This document shows, one piece after another, positions 18,759 to 27,646 of a DNA stretch of 64,000 bases; within the stretch, counting starts at the first letter, position 1; every line of letters starts with the position of its first letter. The notes beneath the pieces were generated by a model. It was not told where the DNA came from. It made no database searches and saw nothing but the letters and a program-made list of their open reading frames with translations. This DNA is from Paenibacillus yonginensis (GTDB taxonomy: Bacteria; Bacillota; Bacilli; Paenibacillales; Paenibacillaceae): contig NZ_CP014167.1 of the NCBI RefSeq assembly GCF_001685395.1, positions 186,001 to 250,000 of the forward strand, read 5' to 3'. The translations under genes and the position numbers were made by a program.

Positions 18759-20087
18759 ATGAGTAAGAAACATTTTAACCAAGCAGAGCGCAAGGCTTTA
18801 TCTAAAAATCCATATATCGCTAAGGTTAGTGAAAAATCATTAACATACACAGATGAATTTAAACGCCTTTTCATCGATCAGTATCTGTCAGGGAAAACAC
18901 CTAGAGAAATCTTTGAGACGGCTGGATTTGACGTGTCTCTCATCGGCATGACGCGGGTGGAGCAGTGCGCAGATCGTTGGAAGAAGGCCTACGAACGGGA
19001 TGGGATTATCGGACTCACCGACTCCAGAAGAGGGGCTTCAGGACGTCCACGGCAAAGAGAGCTTACACCTGCTGAAATCATGGCCAAACAAGAAGCGAAA
19101 ATCAAACTTCTCGAGTCGCAGATTGACTTGCTAAAAAAGTTCGACAAGAACGAAAGGAGGCTATGCTTAGAGAAAAACAATCCAAGCGAAAGTCATAGAT
19201 TTGAATGGATTCATCAAGCAATGAACCAGGGATTTAAGCGGATGACCCGGTATTTTTGTGAGCTCCTAGGGGTCTCAAGATCTGGCTACTATCATTACCT
19301 GCAAACCGCGGATGTACGCATCAAACGAGCTCAAAAAGATGAGGAAAGCGTAAAGTGGGTGAAGAAAGCCTTTGATCGCCGAGGTTTCAAGAAAGGAGCT
19401 CGCTCCATCAAGATGACCTTAGAGAATGAGTTTGGCATTGTGTATAACCTCAAACGGATTCGCAGACTCATGAAAAAATTCAATATCGTCTGTCCTCACC
19501 GGAAACCCAATCCCTACAAACGAATGGCCAAAGCCACTCAGGAGCACCGGACCGTGCCCAATCTTTTGCAAAGAGATTTCCGAAAAGAAATCCCCGGTCT
19601 CGCCCTGCTCACGGACATCACCTATCTGCCTTATGGATCTTCCCAAATGGCCTATTTATCCACCTTACTGGATGCTTCCACAGGCGAAGTTTTGGCTCAA
19701 CATCTCTCGGACCGAATGACGCTGGATTTAGCAGCTGATACCGTAGAAAAGTTGATGAAGCAAAAGCGGCTTAAACTGCCTAAAGGAGCTTTTATCCATT
19801 CCGACCAGGGCAGCCACTATACAAGCCCAGCCTTTCAAAAGCTGCTCAAGAAGTACAAGCTTGGCCAGTCGATGTCCAGACGCGGTAACTGTTGGGATAA
19901 CGCTCCGCAGGAGTCTTTCTTTGGTCATCTCAAAGACCATGTGGATCACCATAGCTGTACAACCTTTGAGAGCCTCAAACAGGAAGTAAACCGATACATA
20001 CAGTATTACAACAACCACAGATATCAATGGGGACGTAAAAAGATGACTCCTGTACAGTACAGGAATCATCTTTTATCTGCGGCTTAA
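18759..20087 (+). CDS. IS3-family transposase, single continuous frame
   Basis: A 442-residue DDE transposase. The N-terminal 130 residues are the OrfA-type helix-turn-helix region with a leucine-rich coiled end. Then follow the HTH_21-like region (LLGVSRSGYYHYL) and the integrase core with Asp286 (LLTDITYL), Asp349 (HSDQGSHY) and Glu385 (NAPQESFFG); the D-E spacing of 35 intervening residues is that of IS3. GGAGGGG precedes ATG 18759. Oddly, OrfA and OrfB regions are already in one frame, yet an in-phase A AAA AAG slip site is kept at 19133-19139. A slip there would end at TAG 19196-19198. Confidence 0.93.
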   Translation: MSKKHFNQAERKALSKNPYIAKVSEKSLTYTDEFKRLFIDQYLSGKTPREIFETAGFDVSLIGMTRVEQCADRWKKAYERDGIIGLTDSRRGASGRPRQRELTPAEIMAKQEAKIKLLESQIDLLKKFDKNERRLCLEKNNPSESHRFEWIHQAMNQGFKRMTRYFCELLGVSRSGYYHYLQTADVRIKRAQKDEESVKWVKKAFDRRGFKKGARSIKMTLENEFGIVYNLKRIRRLMKKFNIVCPHRKPNPYKRMAKATQEHRTVPNLLQRDFRKEIPGLALLTDITYLPYGSSQMAYLSTLLDASTGEVLAQHLSDRMTLDLAADTVEKLMKQKRLKLPKGAFIHSDQGSHYTSPAFQKLLKKYKLGQSMSRRGNCWDNAPQESFFGHLKDHVDHHSCTTFESLKQEVNRYIQYYNNHRYQWGRKKMTPVQYRNHLLSAA

Positions 20088-20137
20088 AACCACAAGTCCC
20101 TTTTTTTACAAGTGTCCTTGACAAAGGGTACAGTTCA

Positions 20138-20166
20138 GATCGTTATCCTGGCTCCACCTTTTTTTT
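20138..20166 (+). terminator. Right arm of the terminator split by the IS
   Basis: GAT (target duplicate), CGTT loop remnant, ATCCT, GGCTCCACC (20150-20158), then TTTTTTTT. See the left arm at 18646-18664. Confidence 0.75.
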
Positions 20167-20179
20167 AGGTTGGCTTCTT

Positions 20180-20581
20180 TTATTCGAAGAGCAGTGAATC
20201 AAGGGAATAGGAACCGGCGCCCGTGAAGGCAAGACCGATAAAAACGGCAATCAGGATCAAATGAAACTCATAGCCGTTCGCCGTGCTCCAGAAGCCGTTA
20301 GGTCCATGAACCTTAACGATCGCCATTACCATGGTCAAGGCTAACAGAATCGCAACCACCGCTGTGAACAGCCCCGCCGCAAAAGCCAGGCCGCCTATAA
20401 GCTCAACCAGGCCCGCAGCGGCTGCAGCCGGTACGCCGGGTTTAATGCCAACAGACTCCATCCACCCGCCGGTTCCTTTAATCCCGTGTCCGCCGAACCA
20501 GCCAAACAGCTTCTGGGCGCCGTGAGCGGCGAAGATCAGACCGATAACCAAACGGATAATCAACAAACCTAAACTAAGCAT
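20180..20581 (-). CDS. DoxX family membrane protein
   Basis: A 133-residue protein with four membrane segments. It has the DoxX-family pattern RLVIGLIFAAHGAQKLFGWFGG and the loop GTGGWMESVG, then GLVELIGGLAFAAG. DoxX proteins are linked to redox or thiol stress, but the reaction is not defined. Start is preceded on the minus strand by GGAGGGGGAGCC. It is convergent with the aldo/keto reductase, with the IS-split terminator between them. Confidence 0.88.
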   Translation of the reverse strand: MLSLGLLIIRLVIGLIFAAHGAQKLFGWFGGHGIKGTGGWMESVGIKPGVPAAAAAGLVELIGGLAFAAGLFTAVVAILLALTMVMAIVKVHGPNGFWSTANGYEFHLILIAVFIGLAFTGAGSYSLDSLLFE

Positions 20582-20683
20582 GGCTCCCCCTCCGGATTCG
20601 CGTTCGAAACGAACTTACACCAAAAGAGCCCAACTTACGTACAATAACCTATATTTGCGTCTGAATAGAGGAGGACTCTTCTA

Positions 20684-21454
20684 ATGATTACTATCTTGTC
20701 CGGAAATAATGCCTTGCATGCATTAAATTTAACGCCCTGGGAACAGAATGTCCTTAATATGAAACAAAGCAGCTCGGTTACTTACACCTACAGTTCCGCT
20801 GAAGCTTTGGTGTTTGAACTCAAAATGAGAAAATCCATTGTGGATGCCGCCACGGATCTATACCGGAGCGGAGCTTCCTTTGCCGATTTCAACCGGAGCA
20901 GATGCAACCCCCGTTATTGGACCCGAACCCGTTTGGGAGGTTTTCAATTAAGAAATGATGTGCTGCCTTCGGACGGCATCAACGATATTTTCCAAAATGG
21001 GCGGATGTACGGGTTCGAATGTGCCACCGCTATTGTGCTGGTCATGTATAAAGCTATTCTGGACACGGTGGGACCAACTGCGTTCAACACTTATTTTCCC
21101 AATTTGCTGCTGTTCACCTGGTATTACGATAACGATTTGCAGTTTAACCGGGTTCAGCTGCCTGATGTATATCCCGGTGATGCTCTTTATTTTAACAATC
21201 CTGATTTCAACCCGGCTAGACCAGGCTGGCGCGGCGAAAATGTGATCATGCTGGAGCGGAATCTTTATTTTGGTCATGGTCCCGGCATATTGCCCGCAGA
21301 GGCTATGCTGGCGATTCTGAACGCCAACCGGATTCCGGGCAGCATGACCCCGGCTTACGTGCTGAAGGATGCGCTTGCCCTTAACTTCGAACATATTCGC
21401 AAGCTGCAAAGCGGGGCAGCCCGCATTGGAAGACGGAAATATTTGTTTGCCTAG
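20684..21454 (+). CDS. tgl: Protein-glutamine gamma-glutamyltransferase (spore coat transglutaminase)
   Basis: Cross-links spore-coat proteins through epsilon-(gamma-glutamyl)lysine bonds. The 256 residues match B. subtilis Tgl in length and in landmarks: AEALVFELKMRKSIVDAA, catalytic Cys113 in GFECATAIV, YFNNPDF, WRGENVI, and YFGHGPGI. A strong AGGAGG lies before ATG 20684. It is evidence for a spore former. Expression would be expected late in the mother cell, though I cannot identify a SigK promoter with confidence. Confidence 0.93.
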   Translation: MITILSGNNALHALNLTPWEQNVLNMKQSSSVTYTYSSAEALVFELKMRKSIVDAATDLYRSGASFADFNRSRCNPRYWTRTRLGGFQLRNDVLPSDGINDIFQNGRMYGFECATAIVLVMYKAILDTVGPTAFNTYFPNLLLFTWYYDNDLQFNRVQLPDVYPGDALYFNNPDFNPARPGWRGENVIMLERNLYFGHGPGILPAEAMLAILNANRIPGSMTPAYVLKDALALNFEHIRKLQSGAARIGRRKYLFA

Positions 21455-21477
21455 CTGTTAGGCTGATCAGGGAGAAA

Positions 21478-21524
21478 TCTCCGTTCCTAGTAGGGCAGGG
21501 CCGGAACGGAGACCCTCTTATTTT
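21478..21524 (+). terminator. Intrinsic terminator after tgl
   Basis: TCTCCGTTCC at 21478-21487 pairs with GGAACGGAGA at 21503-21512; a weak T-rich tract (CTCTTATTTT) follows. Confidence 0.7.
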
Positions 21525-21576
21525 CGCTTGAATGGAACAGGAGCCGAAGAAGTAGCTTAGGAGATATTTATACAAG

Positions 21577-21605
21577 TTGACAGCCTATATCCGCCATGAT
21601 AAATT
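21577..21605 (+). promoter_or_regulatory. SigA promoter for threonine synthase
   Basis: TTGACA at 21577-21582, 17 bases, TAAATT at 21600-21605, 87 bases before the start codon. Confidence 0.65.
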
Positions 21606-21692
21606 CATTCCTGAAATGGACGGAAAGCAGTGAACAGCAAGCTAGAATAGGAGAATTTCCATCATTTAATAGCAGAGAGAAGGACTAAGGAT

Positions 21693-22961
21693 ATGCGATT
21701 CAGTTATATCAGCCACCTGCACTGCCCGAAATGCGGCAAGGAGTATCCCGCTGACCGAATTCAGCAGCTGTGCGAATGCGGTTCCCCGCTGCTGGTCGAT
21801 TATGATCTGAAAGAATTGAAGAAGAACTGGATGCCTGCCGATCTGGCAGGGCGCAGCAACGATTTATGGAGATACCACGAACTTTTGCCTGTAATGGACG
21901 AGAAGAACGTGGTAACGCTTGGGGAAGGCATGACCCCTTTGCTGCGGATGGAACGTGCAGGACAGGATATGGGCATTCCACATCTGCTGATGAAAGACGA
22001 AGGCATTATTCCAACCGGCAGCTTCAAAGCCCGCGGCGCGGCTGTTGGCGTATCGAAAGCCAAGGAGCTTGGCGTTCAGGAGCTGGCAATGCCGACCAAC
22101 GGAAATGCGGGAGCGGCATGGGCCCTCTACGCGGCAAGGGCGGGGATTAAGGCTTCTATCGTTATGCCGGTGGGTGCGCCGCTCATTACCCGAAACGAAG
22201 TGGCCGTATCCGGCGCCAATCTCAACCTGGTGAACGGGCTCATCAGCGACGCCGGGCAAATGGTCGGACAAGCCGTTAAAGCTCATGGGCTGTATGATGC
22301 TTCGACGTTGAAGGAGCCCTACCGGATTGAAGGCAAAAAGACGATGGGCATTGAGATTGCTGAACAAATGCACTGGAAGGTTCCGGATGTCATCTTGTAT
22401 CCGACTGGCGGAGGAGTAGGGCTGATTGGCATACATAAAGCATTGAAAGAGCTTGCCGAATTAGGCTGGATTAAAAATAAGCTGCCGCGTCTGGTTGCCG
22501 TACAGGCGGCCGGCTGCGCACCGATCGTGAAGGCCTGGGAGGAAGGCCGGACCGATTCGCAGTTCTGGGAGCAGTCCGAAACTGTTGCTTTTGGCATTAA
22601 CGTGCCGAAGGCGCTCGGCGATTTTCTCGTGCTTGCAGCGATTGCCGAAACGGATGGATGTGCTGTTGCGGTAGAGGATGGCGAGCTGCTGCAGGAACAG
22701 GCGCTGATCGCCCGGCTGGAGGGCGCCTTTGTTTGCCCGGAAGGAGCGGCAGCGTTTGCTGCGGCCCGCAGGCTTAAGCAAAGCGGCTGGATTCAAGCCG
22801 AGGAAACGGTGCTGGTTCTGAATACCGGCAGCGGAATTAAATATCCGGAAACGGTTAACGTAGAAGCACCGGTTCTTCAACCGGGCGATCTGCTGCAGCG
22901 CCGTACGGAAGAAGGGGAAGTAAGCTGGGGAAGAAAAGGTAAATCTACGAACGAAATGTAA
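21693..22961 (+). CDS. thrC: Threonine synthase (PLP-dependent)
   Basis: Converts O-phosphohomoserine to threonine. The 422 residues start with a zinc-ribbon-like segment (CPKCGKEYPADRIQQLCECG), as in the archaeal/plant-like class. PLP Lys112 lies in PTGSFKARG; the phosphate loop is PTNGNAGAA, and TGGGVGLIG and NTGSG follow. It is not beside hom or thrB here, so a related PLP lyase role cannot be fully excluded. Confidence 0.85.
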   Translation: MRFSYISHLHCPKCGKEYPADRIQQLCECGSPLLVDYDLKELKKNWMPADLAGRSNDLWRYHELLPVMDEKNVVTLGEGMTPLLRMERAGQDMGIPHLLMKDEGIIPTGSFKARGAAVGVSKAKELGVQELAMPTNGNAGAAWALYAARAGIKASIVMPVGAPLITRNEVAVSGANLNLVNGLISDAGQMVGQAVKAHGLYDASTLKEPYRIEGKKTMGIEIAEQMHWKVPDVILYPTGGGVGLIGIHKALKELAELGWIKNKLPRLVAVQAAGCAPIVKAWEEGRTDSQFWEQSETVAFGINVPKALGDFLVLAAIAETDGCAVAVEDGELLQEQALIARLEGAFVCPEGAAAFAAARRLKQSGWIQAEETVLVLNTGSGIKYPETVNVEAPVLQPGDLLQRRTEEGEVSWGRKGKSTNEM

Positions 22962-22992
22962 TTCGGGGGTGGAAGCCACGGAGGAGAACAGA

Positions 22993-23466
22993 ATGCGGCA
23001 ATCTGACGATAAGGGGCTGGAGCTGGAGATTATCCCGTGGGGTTCGCCGGCTTATGAACAGGCGCTGGAGCTGAGGGATCGGATTCTCCGGAAACCTCTT
23101 GGAATGAGTATATATAAGGATGACCTGAAGGCCGAGGAAGAGGATCTCCATATCCTGGCCCGCCAGGACTCAGCGCCGGCTGGTGTACTGCTGCTGCGCA
23201 AAGTCGATGAGGATACGCTGCAGATGAAGCAGGTAGCGGTCGATGGAAGCCGGCAGGGCCAAGGGATTGGCAGACAGCTGGTTGCCTTTGCGGAGCGAAC
23301 GGCTATACTTAAGGAGGTCCGGAAGATCATTCTGCATGCCCGCTTGACCGCGGTTCCTTTCTATGAAAAGCTGGGATATGTCCGGTACGGAGAGCCTTAT
23401 ACGGAAATAGGCCTCCCGCATTGGTCCATGCAGAAGACACTGAAGAAGCCGGAGCCACGCGAATGA
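22993..23466 (+). CDS. GNAT-family N-acetyltransferase
   Basis: A 157-residue acetyl-CoA-dependent transferase. The acetyl-CoA loop is MKQVAVDGSRQGQGIGRQL, and the C-terminal strand pattern ARLTAVPFYEKLGYVRYGE is typical. ATG 22993 is chosen because GGAGGAG ends six bases before it; the GTG at 22969 has no comparable site. Substrate unknown. It follows thrC by about thirty bases and is probably cotranscribed. Confidence 0.87.
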   Translation: MRQSDDKGLELEIIPWGSPAYEQALELRDRILRKPLGMSIYKDDLKAEEEDLHILARQDSAPAGVLLLRKVDEDTLQMKQVAVDGSRQGQGIGRQLVAFAERTAILKEVRKIILHARLTAVPFYEKLGYVRYGEPYTEIGLPHWSMQKTLKKPEPRE

Positions 23467-23498
23467 GCGGTTAAGAACGACGACTGGAGGAATTGGGA

Positions 23499-24197
23499 AT
23501 GAACATTGAGATTTGGTCGGATTATATGTGTCCTTTTTGTTATATCGGGAAACGCAGACTGGAAACAGCCATACAGCGTTTCGGTCATCACGAGGAAATC
23601 GCAATCCGCTTTCGCAGCTTCGAGTTAAATCCGCAGGCTGAAGTGAATAGCGGCAAATCCATTGCGGAGGAGCTGGCAGCCAAATTCGGCGTCAGTGTTG
23701 AACAAGCCAAAGCGATGAATGAACAGATGACAGCTAATGCGCGCACGGCCGGTCTGACCTACAACATGGAAACCATGGTGCCGACCAATTCGTTTGATGC
23801 GCTTCGTTTGACCCACTGGGCCGCTTCCTTGGGGAAAATGAAAGAGATGAGCGAACGGCTGTTCAGCGCGGTCTTTACGGAATCCAAATCTATTGCGGAC
23901 CACGAGGTATTGGCCGAGCTTGCTTCAGAGGTAGGGTTATCCCGCGAAGAGGCCAAGCAGGTGCTCGAAGGAGACGCTTATGCAGCCGAGGTGCGAATGG
24001 ATGAAGAGGAAGCCGGCAAACTCGGCATAACTGGCGTTCCGTTTTTTGTATTTGATCGTAAATTTGCCGTCTCGGGCGCTCAGCCGGAGGAAGTGTTTAT
24101 GCAGGCCCTTCAGAAAGCCTGGGAAGAAAGCCAACCGTTTACCGTTCTTGGAGCCGATTCTGAGGCGACCTGTACGGATGACGGCTGCAAGCTGTAA
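23499..24197 (+). CDS. DsbA-family (FrnE-like) thiol oxidoreductase
   Basis: A 232-residue cytoplasmic protein (no signal peptide) with the thioredoxin-fold CPFC motif at residues 11-14 (WSDYMCPFCYIGKRRLE), a helical insert, and the cis-Pro region GITGVPFFVFDRKFAVSGAQ. The C-terminus keeps two extra cysteines (ATCTDDGC). FrnE-like proteins act in disulfide reduction or isomerisation under oxidative stress. GGAGG at 23486-23490 fits ATG 23499. Likely last gene of the thrC transcript. Confidence 0.88.
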   Translation: MNIEIWSDYMCPFCYIGKRRLETAIQRFGHHEEIAIRFRSFELNPQAEVNSGKSIAEELAAKFGVSVEQAKAMNEQMTANARTAGLTYNMETMVPTNSFDALRLTHWAASLGKMKEMSERLFSAVFTESKSIADHEVLAELASEVGLSREEAKQVLEGDAYAAEVRMDEEEAGKLGITGVPFFVFDRKFAVSGAQPEEVFMQALQKAWEESQPFTVLGADSEATCTDDGCKL

Positions 24198-24251
24198 ATG
24201 AAAGGAAGGGGCCAATGTCAATGACATGACGTCCTATAAACAAAATCAAGA

Positions 24252-24299
24252 AAGCCGTTCCTGAACCGGTTAGCTGCCGGACTGGGAACGGCTTTTTTG
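24252..24299 (+). terminator. Intrinsic terminator after the DsbA-like gene
   Basis: AAGCCGTTCC at 24252-24261 and GGAACGGCTT at 24285-24294 form a ten-pair stem followed by TTTT. Confidence 0.8.
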
Positions 24300-24349
24300 T
24301 GCTGATTTCCAGCTGATTTCCCGTACGGGAAAAAGGCAAGGGGCAGGGA

Positions 24350-25960
24350 TTAAGAAACAGGTTCCCGCTCCAGGAAATCCTCAAACAGGAGAGCCAGCTT
24401 CAGCTTCAGCAGATGTTCATAGTTCCGCAGATCAAGACCAAGCAGCTCTCCGATTTTCTCCAGGCGGTAGGCCACCGTATTGCGGTGAACAAACATGTCT
24501 TTAGCCGCTTCGGCGGTCTGGCCGTTGTGATGGAGATATAGGCGCAGGGTAGTCAGCATTTCCTCAGCGGCCTCGGGGGGCCGTTCCCAAATGGGAGCCA
24601 GCAGACGGGCGCTGAATTGACGCATTTTATTGACGGGCAGCCCGGTAAAAAGGTCAGCGAACTCGATACTGCGGTAATCGACGACACGCCGGTTCAGATT
24701 CAGCCGTCTGGCTGTGTCGGCAGCGCTGAGGCATTCCTGATAAGCCTCGGCTAATTGAACGGGCTTGTGCTTCAGATTGCTGATATAAAAATAGCAGTAG
24801 CTTCCGGCCGGTTTGCCTGCCTGCTCGTCTGCCTGAGAAGAGAACAGCTGAGGGAGCAGACTGGCGAGCCGCTGAACCTCGCTTACGTTCTGACAAGGTA
24901 CGATGGAGAGCAGTCCTTCTTCCATTTCTACCTGCAGCTGTGCCATTCCCTTAAGGCTGGGGTGGTATTGAAATTCCTGGCGAATTCCCCGGAGCACGGA
25001 GCGGACCGAAGCCGGATCGGTCATGGAAGGCAGCGGAGTGGTCCACAGGCACAGGAAGGGCTCTTCCATCAAATTAGTCTGCATATCGCGGGCATACCCC
25101 AGCACAGCTTCAATTGAAATATCCCGGTTGAGATAACATTGGACAAGCCAGGCCAGCTGATGATCATCATGATCCTTGCGGCTGACCTCCAGCTCTTCCA
25201 GATGATAAGCGATCCATTCAGCTGCCTGGGCGAGCAGCCGCTCTTCTTCTTTGGTTGCCCCGTCCGCCTGCCTTTGGAAGACGGCAAAACCATTCCATTG
25301 TTGATGTTTATCAGCTAAAGGGAATAGAAGCAGTCTTTGGCCGGTTTCGCTCCGCCGGGTATGGGGATGAGGTTTCCATGGCCATGTCTTGAGCAGCTCG
25401 CTTTCCTCGGCAGCCATACTGCTGAACAGAACCCGCTTGTCAGAACGAATTACGGCCATCGGGCAATCCAGGATGGATGCGAGTTCTTCGAAGAAATTCA
25501 GTTTTTTGCCACCCAAGGCAAACCGGAGCAGTGCCTGCTGCTTCTCTACAAGATGTTTGAGCGCCAGGGTTGTTTGGTTCAATTCGGCCCTGAATAAACC
25601 GTTCATCTGATCGGAGAAGGTGAAGGGATAAGGCAGCTCAATGATCGGAAAACCGATCCGGTCCGCCTCCTGCAAGATCGTCTCGGGAATTTCAGTCCAG
25701 AACCGGCCAAGCTTGATGCCAAGAGCAGCCGCTCCTTTGCGGGCAAGCTTGCCGACAAGCGCCGCCCCTTCTTCGGGATGATCCTTGATTAAATAAGCGG
25801 TAGTGAACAGAACTTCTCCTTCATGGACCCAATCGGCAATATCCGGAGCATCCATGACATTCACGGATTTCACGATTCGCCGCAGGCCGGTTTTGCCGGC
25901 AACTAAATTTCCTTCCGACAGCGGATATATGGAAAGCGCCTCTTCAACGGTCATGTACAT
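24350..25960 (-). CDS. pucR: PucR-family transcriptional regulator
   Basis: A 536-residue regulator of purine catabolism. The N-terminal PucR domain covers about 1-125 (MTVEEALSIYPLSEGNLVAG, WVHEGEVLFTTAY). The middle is a GAF/GGDEF-like sensor region. The C-terminal HTH_30 holds the pattern LTTLRLYLHHNGQTAEAAKDMF, HRNTVAYRLEKIGELLGLDL (given in parts). ATG 25960 is preferred since AAAGGTGG lies seven bases before. It is divergent from the catabolic operon, as expected for a pathway-specific regulator responding to an intermediate such as allantoin (known for B. subtilis PucR). Confidence 0.9.
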   Translation of the reverse strand: MYMTVEEALSIYPLSEGNLVAGKTGLRRIVKSVNVMDAPDIADWVHEGEVLFTTAYLIKDHPEEGAALVGKLARKGAAALGIKLGRFWTEIPETILQEADRIGFPIIELPYPFTFSDQMNGLFRAELNQTTLALKHLVEKQQALLRFALGGKKLNFFEELASILDCPMAVIRSDKRVLFSSMAAEESELLKTWPWKPHPHTRRSETGQRLLLFPLADKHQQWNGFAVFQRQADGATKEEERLLAQAAEWIAYHLEELEVSRKDHDDHQLAWLVQCYLNRDISIEAVLGYARDMQTNLMEEPFLCLWTTPLPSMTDPASVRSVLRGIRQEFQYHPSLKGMAQLQVEMEEGLLSIVPCQNVSEVQRLASLLPQLFSSQADEQAGKPAGSYCYFYISNLKHKPVQLAEAYQECLSAADTARRLNLNRRVVDYRSIEFADLFTGLPVNKMRQFSARLLAPIWERPPEAAEEMLTTLRLYLHHNGQTAEAAKDMFVHRNTVAYRLEKIGELLGLDLRNYEHLLKLKLALLFEDFLEREPVS

Positions 25961-26326
25961 GGGGAGTCCACCTTTCATCAGAAGGTCAACAAATCTTTTG
26001 GGGTCAATACATAGAGGTTTTTAATCATTAATTATACGGCAGCAGCCTTCTGTAGGCTAGTAAAATGTCAGCTTATATGACAGAGACTAAACAAAAAATC
26101 AAAATTCAAGCTGTATCAAGGGGGATAGCAGGGGAGTATGAATCTCATTAACTTAAAAAAAGCCGGCATCTTGTCAAAAATTCCGGCTTATGCTGCTGAT
26201 TTTGTGCATAGGCATAAAAATCGGGTTTAAGCACTGTGCCTTCATTCATGAATATGTTATAAAAAGTCACACGTATTTATGGGAGTCCTAGCTTTGGAAG
26301 GACAATACTCCCGCAGGAGGTGCGCC
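25961..26326. promoter_or_regulatory. Divergent pucR/amidase intergenic region
   Basis: This 366-base AT-rich gap should hold the promoters of pucR and of the catabolic operon. I can name no promoter or PucR site with confidence. It contains an AAGCCGG/CCGGCTT hairpin at 26160-26189 whose T run is on the minus strand. Confidence 0.5.
26152..26189 (-). terminator. Leftward terminator-like hairpin upstream of pucR
   Basis: Read on the minus strand: AAGCCGG, sixteen-base loop, CCGGCTT, then TTTTTT. No minus-strand gene lies to its right, so it may end a small RNA or attenuate a long pucR leader. Confidence 0.5.
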
Positions 26327-27619
26327 TTGGAGATGAACATGGACCACGCCGATCAGTGGAACGCATATATCCAAAAAGATCTGAATATACAACCGCAAAG
26401 CGGCGGGAGACTCGAGGGTTTGTCTTTTGCCGTTAAAGATGTGTTTGCTGTGAAAGGCCACCGGAATGCGGCGGGGAATCCGGCTTGGCTCCGGACCCAC
26501 GATCCTTCCGGCTATACGGCTCCGGTTATCGAGGCGCTGCTGGGTTCGGGCGCCGCGCTGAAGGGGATGACCCATACGGATGAGCTGATGTACAGCCTGA
26601 GTGGAGAAAATGTCCACTACGGGACCCCGGTCAATCCTGCGGCTCCGGACCGTATCCCGGGCGGCTCCTCAAGCGGTTCGGCGGCAGCGGTGGCTGCAGG
26701 GCTCAGCGACTTTGCGCTGGGCACGGATACCGGAGGTTCGGTGCGTATCCCTTCCTCTTATTGCGGAATTTACGGCTTCAGGCCCACGCATGGGAGAATC
26801 TCCGTACACGGAGTGATTCCGCTGGCGCACAGCTTCGATACGGTCGGCTGGATGAGCAGGAACCCGGATGTGCTTCGCAGAGTCGGCGAGGTGCTTGGGG
26901 CGCCGCAGCCTAATCTGGGGCTCCCTTTTCTGGAGGTCCATTTGCCTTCAGATGCCTGGAGTCTGCTGGATTCTGCGGCTTCCCGGGTCCTGCGCAGCCT
27001 GATCCCGGCGGTTGAACAAGCAGCTGCGGCCGGGCGGTGGGGGAGGCTGGCCGATGCTGGACTGCCGGACTGGGCACGGATCTTCCGGACAATCCAGGGC
27101 TTCGAGATCGCGGAAGAACACGGGGGGTGGATCGCCGAATATAAGCCGGTTTTTGGTCCGGATATCGCCGGGAGATTTGCCTGGGCACGGACGATTAGCC
27201 GGGAACAGGCCGAAGCATGCCGGACTGAACGAAGCAGTATTCAAAGCAATCTGATGCAGCTGCTTGGAAGGGACGGCCTGCTGGTGATTCCGACGGCCCC
27301 TGGCGGAGCGCCCCGGACAGGAGCGAAAGGAGAAGCAGCAGAGAACGTGCGCTCCAAGGTTATGCAGCTGACCAGTATTGCCGGTCTATCCGGTTTCCCT
27401 CAGGTGACCCTTCCCGTGGCCCGGATTGACGGGCTGCCGCTTGGGTTATCGATATTGTCCGCCCCGGATCAAGACGGCAGGCTGCTCAACTGGGTGGAGA
27501 AGCAGCTTGTACCTGCGATTGAACCTTTAACGTCTTTGGAGGGGCCTGCTAAGATGGGGCGGAGCCAGGCAGAACCGGGCTGCGCAAGCGATAGACGACA
27601 TTTAGGGGAGGGACGGTAA
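26327..27619 (+). CDS. Amidase-signature family hydrolase
   Basis: A Ser-cisSer-Lys amidase of about 431 residues. Seen: catalytic Lys in SFAVKDVF, the glycine/serine-rich GGSSSGSAAAVAAG, and GTDTGGSVRIPSSYCG with the serines of the triad. TTG 26327 is favoured because AGGAGG ends six bases before it; ATG 26333 is the alternative. It is first in the urate-catabolic operon. Amidases are not part of the classical B. subtilis pathway, so it may hydrolyse an amide made there, such as oxalurate or oxamate (inference). GatA-type activity is unlikely as no gatB or gatC is nearby. Confidence 0.85.
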   Translation: MEMNMDHADQWNAYIQKDLNIQPQSGGRLEGLSFAVKDVFAVKGHRNAAGNPAWLRTHDPSGYTAPVIEALLGSGAALKGMTHTDELMYSLSGENVHYGTPVNPAAPDRIPGGSSSGSAAAVAAGLSDFALGTDTGGSVRIPSSYCGIYGFRPTHGRISVHGVIPLAHSFDTVGWMSRNPDVLRRVGEVLGAPQPNLGLPFLEVHLPSDAWSLLDSAASRVLRSLIPAVEQAAAAGRWGRLADAGLPDWARIFRTIQGFEIAEEHGGWIAEYKPVFGPDIAGRFAWARTISREQAEACRTERSSIQSNLMQLLGRDGLLVIPTAPGGAPRTGAKGEAAENVRSKVMQLTSIAGLSGFPQVTLPVARIDGLPLGLSILSAPDQDGRLLNWVEKQLVPAIEPLTSLEGPAKMGRSQAEPGCASDRRHLGEGR

Positions 27620-27646
27620 GCTCCCTATAATAGGCGGGGTGAGAGC

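Larger units (their letters stand above)
18665..20137 (+). mobile_element. Complete IS3-family element (IS150-like), 1473 bp
   Basis: Ends are imperfect inverted repeats: left reads TAAACTGGTACCC and the right end, reversed, reads TGAACTGTACCC; further in, both arms share GGACACTT and an A run. They resemble the ends of the IS150 group. A 3-bp target duplication GAT flanks it (18662-18664 and 20138-20140), as expected for IS150-type elements. It carries one uninterrupted transposase gene. The codon use is more AT-rich than in neighbouring genes. The insertion point is the loop of a terminator. Confidence 0.85.
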
